Under the pieces are notes generated by a model. It made no database searches. It worked only from the letters and a program-made list of their open reading frames with translations, and was not told where the DNA came from. Source: a bacterium (GTDB taxonomy: Bacteria; Myxococcota_A; Bradymonadia; UBA7976; UBA1532). Taken from it: 64,000 nt of DNA. Below, in pieces: positions 1 to 8,845 of the stretch; positions within the stretch are counted from its first letter, which is position 1; every line of letters starts with the position of its first letter. The stretch is taken from contig JAUHXC010000002.1 of the NCBI GenBank assembly GCA_030427205.1, forward strand, positions 62,001-126,000, written 5' to 3'. Both the position numbers and the translations under genes were made by a program.

Positions 1-2
1 TG

Positions 3-713
3 GCGCGCGCCGGGCCCGAACGAGCGCTCGACCTGCGCCCGCCGCCGCCGCCGGAGCCGGCGCCGTTCCCCGACGCCGCGCCCGCTCTGCCCGCGAACGG
101 CGCCCCCGACGGGCGAACGGGCGCGGCGGGTCGATCGAGCGAACCGGGCGGGCGGGTCGAGTCGGGCGGCCCGGGCATCGCCAGCGACACGTCCCCCGCG
201 CCGACGAGCGGCCGGGTCCGCAGTGAAGCTGATCCGCACATCGGGCTCGAGGTCGGCGCCGCTTTGCGCGCGCCCTCGGTCCTCGGCCTCGAGGCAGCGC
301 TGCGCATCGAAGCCTGGGACGTGTCGCTCGAGGTCGGGGCGCTGCCGCCGCTGGTCTGGGAGCTCGACGGGCGGCCGCTCGAGCTGTCGTCGGCCTGGAT
401 GGCGCTGGGCTGGTCGCTGCCGGTCTGGCGGACGGCGTCTCTCGAGGTCGATGGGCGCATCTCGGGGGTGATCGAGCGCCTGACCGTACTGCGCCTCGAG
501 CTGCCCGACGCCATGACCCGGGCCGTCTGGGACGCCGGCCTGGACGCATCGGTCGCGGCGATGGGTCCCATGGGCGACGGCTGGCGCATCGGCGGGCGCC
601 TGGGGTTGCGCTGGCTGGCGACCGCCAACGATGTGCGCATCCCCGAAGGCCCGCGGGCGGCGCTCAATGTCTGGCAGTGCCGTCTGGGGCTGGTCGTCGA
701 CTGGGCGCCATGA
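3..713 (+). CDS. 3' part of a possible outer-membrane (beta-barrel-like) protein
   Basis: The frame is open from the left edge of the window to a TGA at 711-713, so the 5' end of the gene lies outside. About 75 residues of Pro/Ala/Gly-rich low-complexity linker come first. They are followed by roughly 155 residues of alternating hydrophobic and polar stretches, ending in RLGLVVDWAP. That pattern suits a beta-barrel or other beta-rich envelope domain, but I recognise no named family. It lies 65 bases upstream of an ECF sigma factor on the same strand and could be part of that locus. No start codon inside the window is needed; internal candidates such as the TTG at 264 only look like starts because the true 5' end is missing. 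Confidence 0.6.
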   Translation, partial: ARAGPERALDLRPPPPPEPAPFPDAAPALPANGAPDGRTGAAGRSSEPGGRVESGGPGIASDTSPAPTSGRVRSEADPHIGLEVGAALRAPSVLGLEAALRIEAWDVSLEVGALPPLVWELDGRPLELSSAWMALGWSLPVWRTASLEVDGRISGVIERLTVLRLELPDAMTRAVWDAGLDASVAAMGPMGDGWRIGGRLGLRWLATANDVRIPEGPRAALNVWQCRLGLVVDWAP

Positions 714-778
714 GCCCCGCCGCCCGTCGGCACGAAACGCGCGCCCCGGTGATCAGCTGACGGGGCGCCCGACATCTG

Positions 779-1405
779 GTGAGCATGAGCCTCGACCCGA
801 TACAATTCGCCGCGTGCCGTGAGGGCGACGAAGCCGCCTGGCGCCGCGTCGTTCAGAGTCGCGTGCACGCGGTCTTTCGCTGGTCGGTCATGCTCGGCCT
901 GCGGGCGCCCGAAGCCGAAGACGCCGCCCAGGAAGTGCTGTGGCGGGCCTGGAAGCAGTTTCACAAGTGTCGGGCGCCGCAAGCGTTCGACGCGTGGCTG
1001 TACCAGATCACCCGCCGGGTCGTGGCGAACATGCGCCGCCTGGTCTGGCTGAAGCGGGTGCTGCCCACCGAGAGCCCACCCGAGCCGGCGTTCGCCGACG
1101 GGCCGACCCCGGCCATCGAGCTCTCGGTGCGCGCCTGTCTCGGCCGCCTCTCGCGCAAGCAAGCCGAGGTGCTGATGCTGTCCGACGTGGAAGGCTATAC
1201 CCGCGATGAGGTCGCGGCCATGCTCGGCATCCCGCCAGGCACGGTGGCCAGTCGGCTCCGGCTGGCCCGCAAGGCGTTTCGCGCCGCGTGGGAGCAGAGC
1301 CAGGTCGATCCGCCGCGGTTGCCCACCGAAGGGGGCACCGACGACAAACGACGCGCCGGCCCCCGGCGGGGCACGGCCCCCCGACTGTCGTGGGAGCAGT
1401 CATGA
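779..1405 (+). CDS. ECF-subfamily RNA polymerase sigma factor
   Basis: This 208-residue protein has the two-domain ECF layout. Region 2 is at about residues 20-90, with DAAQEV (48-53) matching the usual DxxQExF core-binding motif. Region 4 is at about 121-168, with a helix-turn-helix in GYTRDEVAAMLGIPPGTVAS. A basic, Pro-rich tail of about 35 residues follows. The start may be GTG 779 or the in-frame ATG at 785; neither has a strong ribosome site. Its stop overlaps the next start as ATGA at 1402-1405, so it should be translated together with the FecR-type protein. In known ECF/FecR pairs the membrane protein controls the sigma factor; that relation is inferred here. Confidence 0.9.
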   Translation: MSMSLDPIQFAACREGDEAAWRRVVQSRVHAVFRWSVMLGLRAPEAEDAAQEVLWRAWKQFHKCRAPQAFDAWLYQITRRVVANMRRLVWLKRVLPTESPPEPAFADGPTPAIELSVRACLGRLSRKQAEVLMLSDVEGYTRDEVAAMLGIPPGTVASRLRLARKAFRAAWEQSQVDPPRLPTEGGTDDKRRAGPRRGTAPRLSWEQS

Positions 1406-2211
1406 GTCAGCAGCCCCCCAACGAACGGCTCGACGCGGACGAAGCGCTGGCCGCGTTGCGTGACGCCCGGCCATCCGATGCGGTGAGTCGGCGGATCACC
1501 GAGCGCGCGCTCGAACGCCGCGCCCCGAAGCGCTGGATCGTACCGCTCGCCGGCCTGGCGGCGGTCGCCGCGGCGCTCGTGATCTGGGCCGCGCAGCCCG
1601 CGCCGTCCGGCGATCGGGTGCAGGTCGGCCCGCACACCGTCGTCCGCGCGCCGGGCAGCGAGGTGGAAGTGGTTCGGCGCAGTCATGAGCAGACGCTCGT
1701 GCGGCTGGGCCGAGGGGCGGCAGACTTCGACATCGAGCCGCTCGGCGCCGGTCAATCGTTCCGCGTGCGCACCCCCGAGATCGAGGTGGAGGTGGTGGGG
1801 ACCGCGTTCCGCGTGGAGACGGCCGACGGCTGCTCGACCGTGCGGGTCACCGAGGGCCGGGTCCGGGTGACGGCGGGTCGGGCGTCGAGCCTGCTCGGGG
1901 CAGGGGAGTCGACCCACCACTGCGCGTCGGCGGTCGAGGCGCCGGCCCCGGGCGAGGCGCTGGTGCGCGAGGCGCAGCGATTGATGCTCGATCCGCAGCG
2001 AACCGCCGAGGCCGCCGTGCTGTTCGAGCGCTACCTCTCGGCGCATCCCCGCGGCGTATTTCGCGAGGAGGCGATGTTCCACCTGCCATTCGCCGAGCGC
2101 CTCGCCGGTCGGGAAGCCGCCGCGCAGACGGCCGCAGTGCGCTTCCTCGAGACCTACCCCGACAGTCGGCGCGCGGGCCGGATGCGGGATGCCTTCGCCG
2201 ACGCGCCATGA
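1402..2211 (+). CDS. FecR-domain membrane protein, putative sigma-factor regulator
   Basis: 269 residues starting at the ATG that overlaps the sigma factor stop. Residues 1-44 would be cytoplasmic. A single transmembrane segment follows at about 45-64 (WIVPLAGLAAVAAALVIWAA). Then comes a FecR-type beta-rich periplasmic domain at about 75-160, with the typical phrase VEVVGTAFRVET. The last 80 residues are helical and resemble the TPR-like repeat of YfiO/BamD-type proteins (AAVLFERYLSAHPRG). FecR proteins act as anti-sigma or signal-relay factors for the neighbouring ECF sigma factor. The helical tail could bind another envelope protein. It overlaps the following lipoprotein gene by ATGA, so three genes are coupled in a row. 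Confidence 0.85.
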   Translation: MSQQPPNERLDADEALAALRDARPSDAVSRRITERALERRAPKRWIVPLAGLAAVAAALVIWAAQPAPSGDRVQVGPHTVVRAPGSEVEVVRRSHEQTLVRLGRGAADFDIEPLGAGQSFRVRTPEIEVEVVGTAFRVETADGCSTVRVTEGRVRVTAGRASSLLGAGESTHHCASAVEAPAPGEALVREAQRLMLDPQRTAEAAVLFERYLSAHPRGVFREEAMFHLPFAERLAGREAAAQTAAVRFLETYPDSRRAGRMRDAFADAP

Positions 2212-3668
2212 GCGCGCCCGCGCGGCCGAGGGCCGGGCGCCGGTCCGCCGCAGGCTGCTTCTGCCTCGCGCTGGCGCTCGCCGGTTGTGAGGTCATCACC
2301 CTCGAACCCGACCTGGACGCCGGCGCCGTAGACGGCCCGGCGGCCCCCGTACTGGGTGACGGGTGGGCCGACGCGGCGACCGTCCCCGAAGACGCCGCCG
2401 CCGACCGGGCTTTGCCGGCGGCGGCGAGCTTCGTACCCACGACCCTCGATTTCGGTGATGTCGAGCCGTACTCGACCGTGCAGCGATCGGTGCAGCTGGT
2501 GGCTGGGGCGGTGGCGGTCGAGATCGCCTCGGTGGGGGTCGGCGGCCCGGGCTTCGATCTGGATCCGGCGAGCCCGCGGGCGCCGCTGATCTTGCGGCCG
2601 GGTGAGGTCGTGCGGTGGACGGTCGAGTTCACCCCCGAGGTCGCCGGTCGGCGCAGCGCCGGTGAGCTGGTCGTCGTGGCCGCCGACGGCATCCGTCGGG
2701 TCCCGCTGACCGGGCGCGGTGCCTGGTCCGGGCCACCCTGTGCGCAGTGGACGGTCGAGGTCGATCCGGCGCCGCCGCGGGCCATCGAGCCGGGCGCCGG
2801 GTTGTTGCTCAAAGCCAAGCCGCCGGCCACCGTCGCTCTCGGAGACGTCGGCCTGCTGTGGTCGGTCGTCGACGCGCCCGCCGAGCAGCAGCCGCTCGAA
2901 CGCTTCGCCGATCCGGAGGACCCGGCGGCCGGCGGGCCGCCCGATGACCCGCGCTCCTTCGCTGCGGTCTTGCTGGCCGACAAGCCCGGGCGCTACGCAT
3001 TCCGCGCCGTGCCGATCCTGCCCCCGGAGGCGCGGTGTGAGGTCGCCGCGTCGTCCATCACGGTGCACGCGTGTCCGTGCCCCGATCGACCGCTGCACGT
3101 GCGGATCGGTTGGCAGCGCTCGGCGGATGCCGCGCCCGGTCGCCCGCGCGTCGCGCCTTTCTTGATCTCGGGCGCCGCGGAGACCTGGGAGGACGGCCTG
3201 CGCGAGGGCAGACCGAGCCTCGAGTGGGGTCGCCCCGGGCGGATCGATGATCCGCAGCTCGACATTCTGGCGGGCGATACCAGCGGCCGGGTCGACATCT
3301 GGCTCGATACCGGGCACTTGCAGCAGCTCACGCGCCTCGCGCTCGCGATTCTCGACACCCCCGACAACCCCCGCAGCGCGGTGGACATCACCGTAGACAT
3401 CGCCGTCGGCGACAAGACGCTGGCCAGCCTGGAGCGACGGGGCGTGGTCACCGGACATTGGCTGTGGGATGTGGCGGCCATCGTGGCCGACGTGGAGCAC
3501 ACTCGACTGGTGGCTTACGACCGCCTGCTCAGGCTCGACGGGGCGGTGCTGCCACCCGTCGATCGACCGCTGCCGGCCGGCTCGCCGTGTGACCTGCAGG
3601 TCGGGCCGCCGTGCGAGGCGCCACTGGCGTGTCGATCGGGGCGCGACGCGGCGCATTGTCGGCCCTGA
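2208..3668 (+). CDS. Lipoprotein with HYDIN/ASPM-like Ig domain
   Basis: 486 residues with a lipoprotein signal (lipobox ALALAGC, Cys27) and an Asp/Ala-rich spacer. A beta-sandwich at about residues 74-165 (TLDFGDVEPYSTVQRSVQL ... RRVPLTGRGAW) is typical of the HYDIN/ASPM/SPD-2 or 'choice-of-anchor D' Ig fold. The rest is unassigned, apart from a short Cys-containing C-terminus (PCDLQVGPPCEAPLACRS). Its ATG overlaps the fecR-like stop (ATGA, 2208-2211), so it is the third gene of the sigma-factor operon and may be the surface ligand or target of that regulator. This link is inferred from position only. Confidence 0.75.
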   Translation: MSAPARPRAGRRSAAGCFCLALALAGCEVITLEPDLDAGAVDGPAAPVLGDGWADAATVPEDAAADRALPAAASFVPTTLDFGDVEPYSTVQRSVQLVAGAVAVEIASVGVGGPGFDLDPASPRAPLILRPGEVVRWTVEFTPEVAGRRSAGELVVVAADGIRRVPLTGRGAWSGPPCAQWTVEVDPAPPRAIEPGAGLLLKAKPPATVALGDVGLLWSVVDAPAEQQPLERFADPEDPAAGGPPDDPRSFAAVLLADKPGRYAFRAVPILPPEARCEVAASSITVHACPCPDRPLHVRIGWQRSADAAPGRPRVAPFLISGAAETWEDGLREGRPSLEWGRPGRIDDPQLDILAGDTSGRVDIWLDTGHLQQLTRLALAILDTPDNPRSAVDITVDIAVGDKTLASLERRGVVTGHWLWDVAAIVADVEHTRLVAYDRLLRLDGAVLPPVDRPLPAGSPCDLQVGPPCEAPLACRSGRDAAHCRP

Positions 3669-3707
3669 GGCCCGAAGTCGCCGGGCAGCGCCGGCCGATG
3701 GCCCTGC

Positions 3708-4457
3708 TCAACCCGCCAGTCGTCGCTGAACCTCGAAGGCGACTACGGCCGCCGCCGTCGCGACGTTGAGCGACTCCACCTCACCCCGCATCGGGATACG
3801 CACCCGCATGTCGAGCGCGCTCTCGGCGGCGGCAGACAGACCGCCGCTCTCGCTGCCGAGGACCCACGCACAGCGGTCCGCGAGCGTGCAGCGGTGGATG
3901 TCGTCGGCGCCGTCCGCCGCGAGCCCGGCCAGGTGAAAGCCGGCGCCCTTCAGCTGTGAGACCGCCTCGTCGACCGTAATCACCCGGACGATCGGCGCGC
4001 GCAACGCCACGCCGGCCGATGCCTTGATCACCAGCGGGCTGACCTCGGGGCAGCCGACCCGCGGCAGCACGATGCCGTCGAAGCCTGCGGCCGTCGCCGT
4101 TCGAATGATCAGCCCGACATTGGCTGGCGTGGTGACCCCGTCGAGCACGAAGACCTGCGCCTGGGTGGGGGCCTGCTCGACGAAGGCCTCGATGGGCAGC
4201 ATGCGCCGGGCGAGCACGTCCAGCGCCACGCCCTGATCCTGGCGCCCGTTGCGCGACAGGCGGGTGACCGCGCGCGGCGACTTCCAGACCGGGTCGATCC
4301 CGCGCGCGCGGGCCGCCTCGACGATGCGATCGATCAGGTCGCCGCCCGACCCCCGCGCCAGCCAGAGCTTGTCGACCTCCACTCGGCGGTCGGCGAGGGC
4401 TTCGAGGGCCGGCTTGCGCCCGTAGACGGTGATGAAACGATCCCGGGGGTGGGTCAT
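3708..4457 (-). CDS. TrmH/SpoU-family RNA 2'-O-methyltransferase
   Basis: 249 residues from the ATG at 4457. The N-terminal substrate-binding domain begins ITVYGRKPALEAL. The SPOUT catalytic domain has all three motifs: PANVGLIIRTATAAGF (motif 1 Asn and Arg), WVLGSESGGLS (motif 2) and IPMRGEVESLNVATAAAV (motif 3), which form the knot that binds S-adenosylmethionine. The target, a tRNA or rRNA ribose, cannot be told from sequence. The ATG overlaps the stop of the upstream TPR gene (ATGA, 4454-4457), so a longer reading of this frame into that gene is not needed. Third gene of a coupled three-gene minus-strand unit. Confidence 0.9.
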   Translation of the reverse strand: MTHPRDRFITVYGRKPALEALADRRVEVDKLWLARGSGGDLIDRIVEAARARGIDPVWKSPRAVTRLSRNGRQDQGVALDVLARRMLPIEAFVEQAPTQAQVFVLDGVTTPANVGLIIRTATAAGFDGIVLPRVGCPEVSPLVIKASAGVALRAPIVRVITVDEAVSQLKGAGFHLAGLAADGADDIHRCTLADRCAWVLGSESGGLSAAAESALDMRVRIPMRGEVESLNVATAAAVVAFEVQRRLAG

Positions 4458-6823
4458 CCAGCCTCCGGCGCCTCGAGCGCGGCCAGACTGCGCCGCAGAT
4501 CGGCGATCAACGGCGGACCGGGCTCGCCTTCGAGATCGGTCAATCGATCGAGGACCTCGGCCGCCGCGCGCCGGTCGGGCGCCGTATCTCCGGTGACGGG
4601 CATCCAGCGGCGCACCCGGGCGCGGCCCAGGTGAACCCGGCACAGCTCGGCGAGCGTATCGGGCAACTCGCCCCACTGCGCGCGCAGATCATCGAGGTGC
4701 GTGCGCGCCTCGTCGTAGGCGGCGAGCGCCTGCGCGCCCTCGCCCAGGGCGGCCTCGACATCGCCCGTCAGCCGCAGGGCGACGGCGAGCTCGGAGACGA
4801 TCCGTCGGGCCGGTCCGAAGCGCTCGAGCGCGCTGCTGCGCACCGCGAGGCTCTCGACGATGTAGGCCCGCGCGCCCTCGAGATCACCCGACAGCAGCCC
4901 GGCCTGTCCGAGCCGCTCCAGGCTGCGCCCGAGGCCGGCGAGGGTCTCGGGTGTATCGCCGAACGCCGCCTGAAGCGCACGGCGGATGCGCAGCACCTCC
5001 AAGAGCGCGGTCGTGGCCTCGTCGACCTCGCCGGCCCGCAGCGACGCGCGACCCACGTGTTCGAGCGTGGTCGCCAGATCGCGGCGGGTCTCGGCGTTGG
5101 CGCCGACCGCCTCCGCCAGCCGCCGGCCGATGGCCAGCGCCTCGTCGAAGGCGGCGCGCGCGTCGACGATACGGCCCAGCCGCAGAGCGACTTCGCCGAC
5201 GTTCTCCAGGCTCACCGACAAGTCGCGCAGGGCCTCGTGGGTCACCCCGAAGCGGTCCAGGCGGCGGCGGGCGAGCGCCATCGACTCGTGATATGCCGCC
5301 TGCGCGTCGCCCAGCCGGCCAAGCCGCAGAGCCATCTCGCCGAGGCGATCGAGGCTGAGCGAGACGTCGCGCAGGGTCTCGGGGGTCTCGCCGAGCGCTT
5401 CGACCATCCTGCGCCGCAGGGCGAGGGCCTCTTCATAGGCCTCGCGGGCGCTCTCCCGCCGCCCGGTCCGCAGGCGGGCGTCGCCGACGTTGTCCAGGCA
5501 GACGGCGAGGTCGTGTACCGCGTCGGGGGTCTCGTCGAAGGCCTCCACCAGAGCGCGCGAGAGCTGCAGGCACTCCTCCTGAGCGACCATCGCCTCGTCC
5601 AGCCGACCCAGCCGCAAGCAGACCTCGCCGACGCTGGCCAGATCGGCGGTGAGCTGCAGGCGCACGTCCAGGGCGTCGCCGAAGCGCATCAGGCTCCGCC
5701 GGGCCAGGGTCAGCGACTGGCGGTACGCGGCGAGCGCCGCGGTCAGCGAGCCCGCCCGGCGATGCACGTCACCCACCTTGCTCAGGCTGATGCACAGGTC
5801 GAACAGGGTCTCGGCCGTCGGGCCCAGCGTATTGAACCGCCGCCAGCGCAGGCGGTGGCTCTCCTCGAACGACTGCAACGCGATCCGCAGTCGGCCGCGC
5901 TGAAAGTGCAGCGTACCGACCCGATCGAGGCTGATGGAGAGATCCTGCAGCAGCTCGGGGGTATGGCCGGACTCGTCCACCAGCGCGCGGGTCAGCGCCA
6001 GCGCTTCGGCATAGGCCGTCTCGGCCTCGTCGAGGCGGTCGAGCCGCAGATACATGCCGCCGACGTTCTCGAGGCTCACCGCCAGGTCGCGCTTGGCGCC
6101 GGGGGCCGTCTCTCCGGCCACCATGCGCCGGGCGATGGCCAACGACGCCTCGTAGGCGGTCAGCGCGTCCCCGAGGTGGCCGGCATACTGCTCGAGGTCG
6201 CCCAGCGCGTCGAGGCACAGCGAGAGATCGCGGGCCAGCGGCCGCGGCGGCGAGACTCCGGCTCGCTGTCGCATGCGATCGAGCAGGGGCCGATAGAGCG
6301 CACGGGCCGCTTCGAGATCGCCGGCCGGCAGGGTCGCGGGGCCGACGTCGGCCAACGCGCAGGCGCCGAGGCTGTACGTGAGATCGTGGGCGGCGGGCGC
6401 CTGCCCCGCGACCGAGCGCAGACGGGGACTCGGCTGAGCGATGAGCATGACCCCGCCCAGGTGGGGGCCGACCTCGCGCACAAGCTCTTCGACGGTGCCC
6501 GCGAGCGACGACCAGACCCCCGGTGACGGTCGGTCGACGGTCAGCCACAGGGCGCCGACGGGTTCGGCGAGCTCGCTGATCAGCCAGGTCGTCGCGTCGG
6601 TGACGAGTCGCCGAATGTCGTCGGGCGGCTCGCTCTCGCCGTCCGAGTCCCACTGGGCGACCATCTCGCCGAGCAGGCGCTTGAGTCGCCAGAGGTGGCC
6701 CCGCCCGCGGGCGGCGCACAGGCCCAGCCAGGGGCTGTCTATTCGGGCGAGGGCGCGTTGCAGCGCAGCGCGCTCGGCGTGGGGATCAAAGACGTGCAGG
6801 GCGAAGACGGCATCTGGGGTCAC
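4454..6823 (-). CDS. Long tetratricopeptide-repeat protein
   Basis: 789 residues from a GTG that overlaps the stop of the upstream gene (6820-6823). The first 200 or so residues are non-repetitive and contain no signal peptide. The rest is about ten near-regular units of about 50 residues, each with a core like DLSVSLENVGEVALRLGR followed by an AxxAYxEALAL helix. That is the long-unit TPR (TPR_12-like) form, so it is probably a cytoplasmic scaffold. No catalytic motif is visible. It sits between the phosphatase/ADP-ribosylglycohydrolase fusion and the RNA methyltransferase. Translation is coupled on both sides, which suggests a stoichiometric partner, but the partner is unknown. Confidence 0.85.
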   Translation of the reverse strand: MTPDAVFALHVFDPHAERAALQRALARIDSPWLGLCAARGRGHLWRLKRLLGEMVAQWDSDGESEPPDDIRRLVTDATTWLISELAEPVGALWLTVDRPSPGVWSSLAGTVEELVREVGPHLGGVMLIAQPSPRLRSVAGQAPAAHDLTYSLGACALADVGPATLPAGDLEAARALYRPLLDRMRQRAGVSPPRPLARDLSLCLDALGDLEQYAGHLGDALTAYEASLAIARRMVAGETAPGAKRDLAVSLENVGGMYLRLDRLDEAETAYAEALALTRALVDESGHTPELLQDLSISLDRVGTLHFQRGRLRIALQSFEESHRLRWRRFNTLGPTAETLFDLCISLSKVGDVHRRAGSLTAALAAYRQSLTLARRSLMRFGDALDVRLQLTADLASVGEVCLRLGRLDEAMVAQEECLQLSRALVEAFDETPDAVHDLAVCLDNVGDARLRTGRRESAREAYEEALALRRRMVEALGETPETLRDVSLSLDRLGEMALRLGRLGDAQAAYHESMALARRRLDRFGVTHEALRDLSVSLENVGEVALRLGRIVDARAAFDEALAIGRRLAEAVGANAETRRDLATTLEHVGRASLRAGEVDEATTALLEVLRIRRALQAAFGDTPETLAGLGRSLERLGQAGLLSGDLEGARAYIVESLAVRSSALERFGPARRIVSELAVALRLTGDVEAALGEGAQALAAYDEARTHLDDLRAQWGELPDTLAELCRVHLGRARVRRWMPVTGDTAPDRRAAAEVLDRLTDLEGEPGPPLIADLRRSLAALEAPEAG

Positions 6824-8610
6824 AATCTACTCGAGGTCAGCAATCTCTCGGCCACGACCATCGCGTCCACCGACCAGACCGCTCGCGGTCGGGCTCGGCG
6901 CACGCCGGGCAGGCCACGCATCGGACGACAGGTCAGGATCCGGTCGCGCCAGATCCACGGGATGGCCTCGCGCCCTTTCACCGCGCCCATCAATGCACCG
7001 GCGACCGCGCCGGTCAAGGACGCATCCCCGCCGGCGGCCACCGTATCCATCAGGCCGTTGGCCAGATCGTCGGCGAAGAGCAGTTGATGAAACGCGTTGC
7101 GCAGCGCGACGCGCGACCATTCCTTCGATGGGATGTCACCCAGACCCGATCCGTCACTGGCGGCTTCCAGCGCTTCGATGACCGGCGCCGCAAAATCGAG
7201 CGCCTTGGCGCCGGCGATGGTGTGGCTGAAGACCAGCTCGGCGTCGGGGCCCTCGCGCAGCGCGAAGGCGATGGCCAGAGCCAGGGCGGCGGCGGCGTCG
7301 GCGTCGGCGGGCCCGGCGCCCGTGAGCCGGGCATCGGTCCGCACCGCGGCGACGAGCTGCGGCTCGCTCCACCCGTGGCCGAGCAGCGCGATCGGCGCCG
7401 CGCGGACGAGCGGGCTGCCCAGGCCGTCGAGCTCGATGGGCCGCTCGCCGCGTGTCGTCAGCGCCGCCCACCACTGATAGGCGGCGCGGGCCTTGTCCGC
7501 GTCGTAGGCGTTGGCGGCCAGCAGGGCGTGGGCCAGCATGCGCGCCAGCTCCGAATCGGTCGGCTGGCCGGCGATGAGATCGTTGAGGGTGCCGTCGGTC
7601 AGGGCATTGACCCCCTGCGGCCAACGGGCTTCGATCTCGGCGGGCGGCAGGCTCTCGACCTGGGAGCCGAGGGCGTCGCCGACCAGCTGCCCCAGCCAGC
7701 AGCCCTGAGCGCGCGTCAGGCGTCGAGCGTCTGCGGCGAGCCGGGCGCGATCGGGCCGGGTGAGGTCGTAGGCCTCCTCCGCGGCCCGCGGCGCGCGCAG
7801 CACCGACTGCCAATCCTGGGCGGCGAGGGCTCGGCAGACCGCGCGGCCACCGCCGAAGCAGAAGCCGACCCGCCGCGGCCGATCGGCGTCGTAGGTGATG
7901 TCGCGGCCGCGCTCGTCGAGCAGCACGCCGCCGACGCCGCGCAGCAGCGCGTGGCCCGCGGCGAAGTCGAAGTCCCGGGGATGGAAGAGCGAGGTGGCCG
8001 CGGCGCCGTCACCGGCGGCGGCGAGGGCCAGGCGGTAGGCGATACCGGGCACCGGCTGGAAGCGGGCCGGCCAGACGCTGCGCCCGTTCGCCAAGGCCCG
8101 TACGTCGGCCGAGTTGGAGACGAAGACCGTATCGTCGGCGCTCAGCAGCTCGGGCCACTCCGGGTCGAGCACCGGCGCGCCGTTGCGCTTCAGCGGACCG
8201 CAGCCTTCGGCCCAGGCGAAGAGGTCCCCGCCGTCGTCGGGCGCGGCATAGGCGTAGATCACCCCGAGTATCGGCCGGCCGCGCTGGATCAGCGCGATCG
8301 AGACCGATGCGCCGCGATGGCCCTGCTGAAAGGCGCTCGTGCCGTCGTTGGGGTCGACCAGCCACACCGGGCCGTCCGGGCGGCGCGGGCCGCGATTGGC
8401 CTCGGGCTGCTCTTCGGCGCGGAAGCCGTGCTCGGGAAACGCCGCCGTCAGCCGGGTCCGGATGATGTCTTCCGCCTCACGGTCGGCCGTGGCCTTGCCC
8501 GCGATCTCGCGGTCGTGGGGTGGGCGGTGAAATGCCCGGCGCAGCAGGTCGCCGGCCTCGCGTGCGGCCGCGACGGCTTCGGAGAGCGCCCGACGGTTGG
8601 CCTCGCTCAC
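6820..8610 (-). CDS. Inositol-monophosphatase-family domain fused to ADP-ribosylglycohydrolase-like domain
   Basis: 596 residues from a GTG at 8610, preceded at close range by GGAGGAGAC; a longer GTG at 8634 has no such site. Residues 1-270 are an IMPase/CysQ-like phosphatase with the metal residues in place: AEEQ (65-68), DPNDGT (86-91) and FDFAAG (Asp215). From about residue 300 comes a DraG-type ADP-ribosylglycohydrolase domain (GCWLGQLVGDALGSQVE). Its end, RNAFHQLLFADDL ... GREAIP ... CRP, is typical of that family. Two metal-binding signatures look altered: TDDSE reads TDSE (351-354) and GGDTDT reads GGDASL (527-532). The C-terminal domain may therefore be weak or inactive, while the phosphatase should work. 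First gene of the TPR/TrmH unit. Confidence 0.85.
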   Translation of the reverse strand: MSEANRRALSEAVAAAREAGDLLRRAFHRPPHDREIAGKATADREAEDIIRTRLTAAFPEHGFRAEEQPEANRGPRRPDGPVWLVDPNDGTSAFQQGHRGASVSIALIQRGRPILGVIYAYAAPDDGGDLFAWAEGCGPLKRNGAPVLDPEWPELLSADDTVFVSNSADVRALANGRSVWPARFQPVPGIAYRLALAAAGDGAAATSLFHPRDFDFAAGHALLRGVGGVLLDERGRDITYDADRPRRVGFCFGGGRAVCRALAAQDWQSVLRAPRAAEEAYDLTRPDRARLAADARRLTRAQGCWLGQLVGDALGSQVESLPPAEIEARWPQGVNALTDGTLNDLIAGQPTDSELARMLAHALLAANAYDADKARAAYQWWAALTTRGERPIELDGLGSPLVRAAPIALLGHGWSEPQLVAAVRTDARLTGAGPADADAAAALALAIAFALREGPDAELVFSHTIAGAKALDFAAPVIEALEAASDGSGLGDIPSKEWSRVALRNAFHQLLFADDLANGLMDTVAAGGDASLTGAVAGALMGAVKGREAIPWIWRDRILTCRPMRGLPGVRRARPRAVWSVDAMVVAERLLTSSRL

Positions 8611-8794
8611 GTCTCCTCCGGGTAGCAGGCGCACACCATACCGGCATTGCGCCGCCGAGCACCACCCGCCCGCGTTCGTCCACCGTATGCGGCAGTGTGC
8701 CGGTCGCTCACGGTCCCCGCGCCCCGGCGTGACTGCTGCGCACGGGCGGGGTCATGTCGGGACCGCCCAGCGCCGATTCTCGCCTGGCCGGGGA

Positions 8795-8811
8795 TTGGAA
8801 CGATCGCTGCA
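8795..8811 (+). promoter_or_regulatory. Candidate sigma-54 (-24/-12) promoter
   Basis: The site reads TTGGAACGATCGCTGCA. The GG (8797-8798) and GC (8809-8810) are exactly 10 bases apart, as sigma-54 requires, and flanking bases fit TTGGCACGNNNNTTGCA except for two changes. Transcription would start near 8822, leaving about 24 bases of leader that contain the GGAG ribosome site of the outer-membrane protein gene at 8846. No activator site was identified. Confidence 0.5.
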
Positions 8812-8845
8812 TGAGGCAGGGGCAGACTTCACCGGAGCTTCTGTC

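Noticed and set aside
4458..4676. 73-residue N-terminal extension of the RNA methyltransferase
   Set aside because: Lies inside the TPR gene on the same strand in another frame; the overlap start ATGA and the family N-terminus YGRKPALEAL fit ATG 4457.
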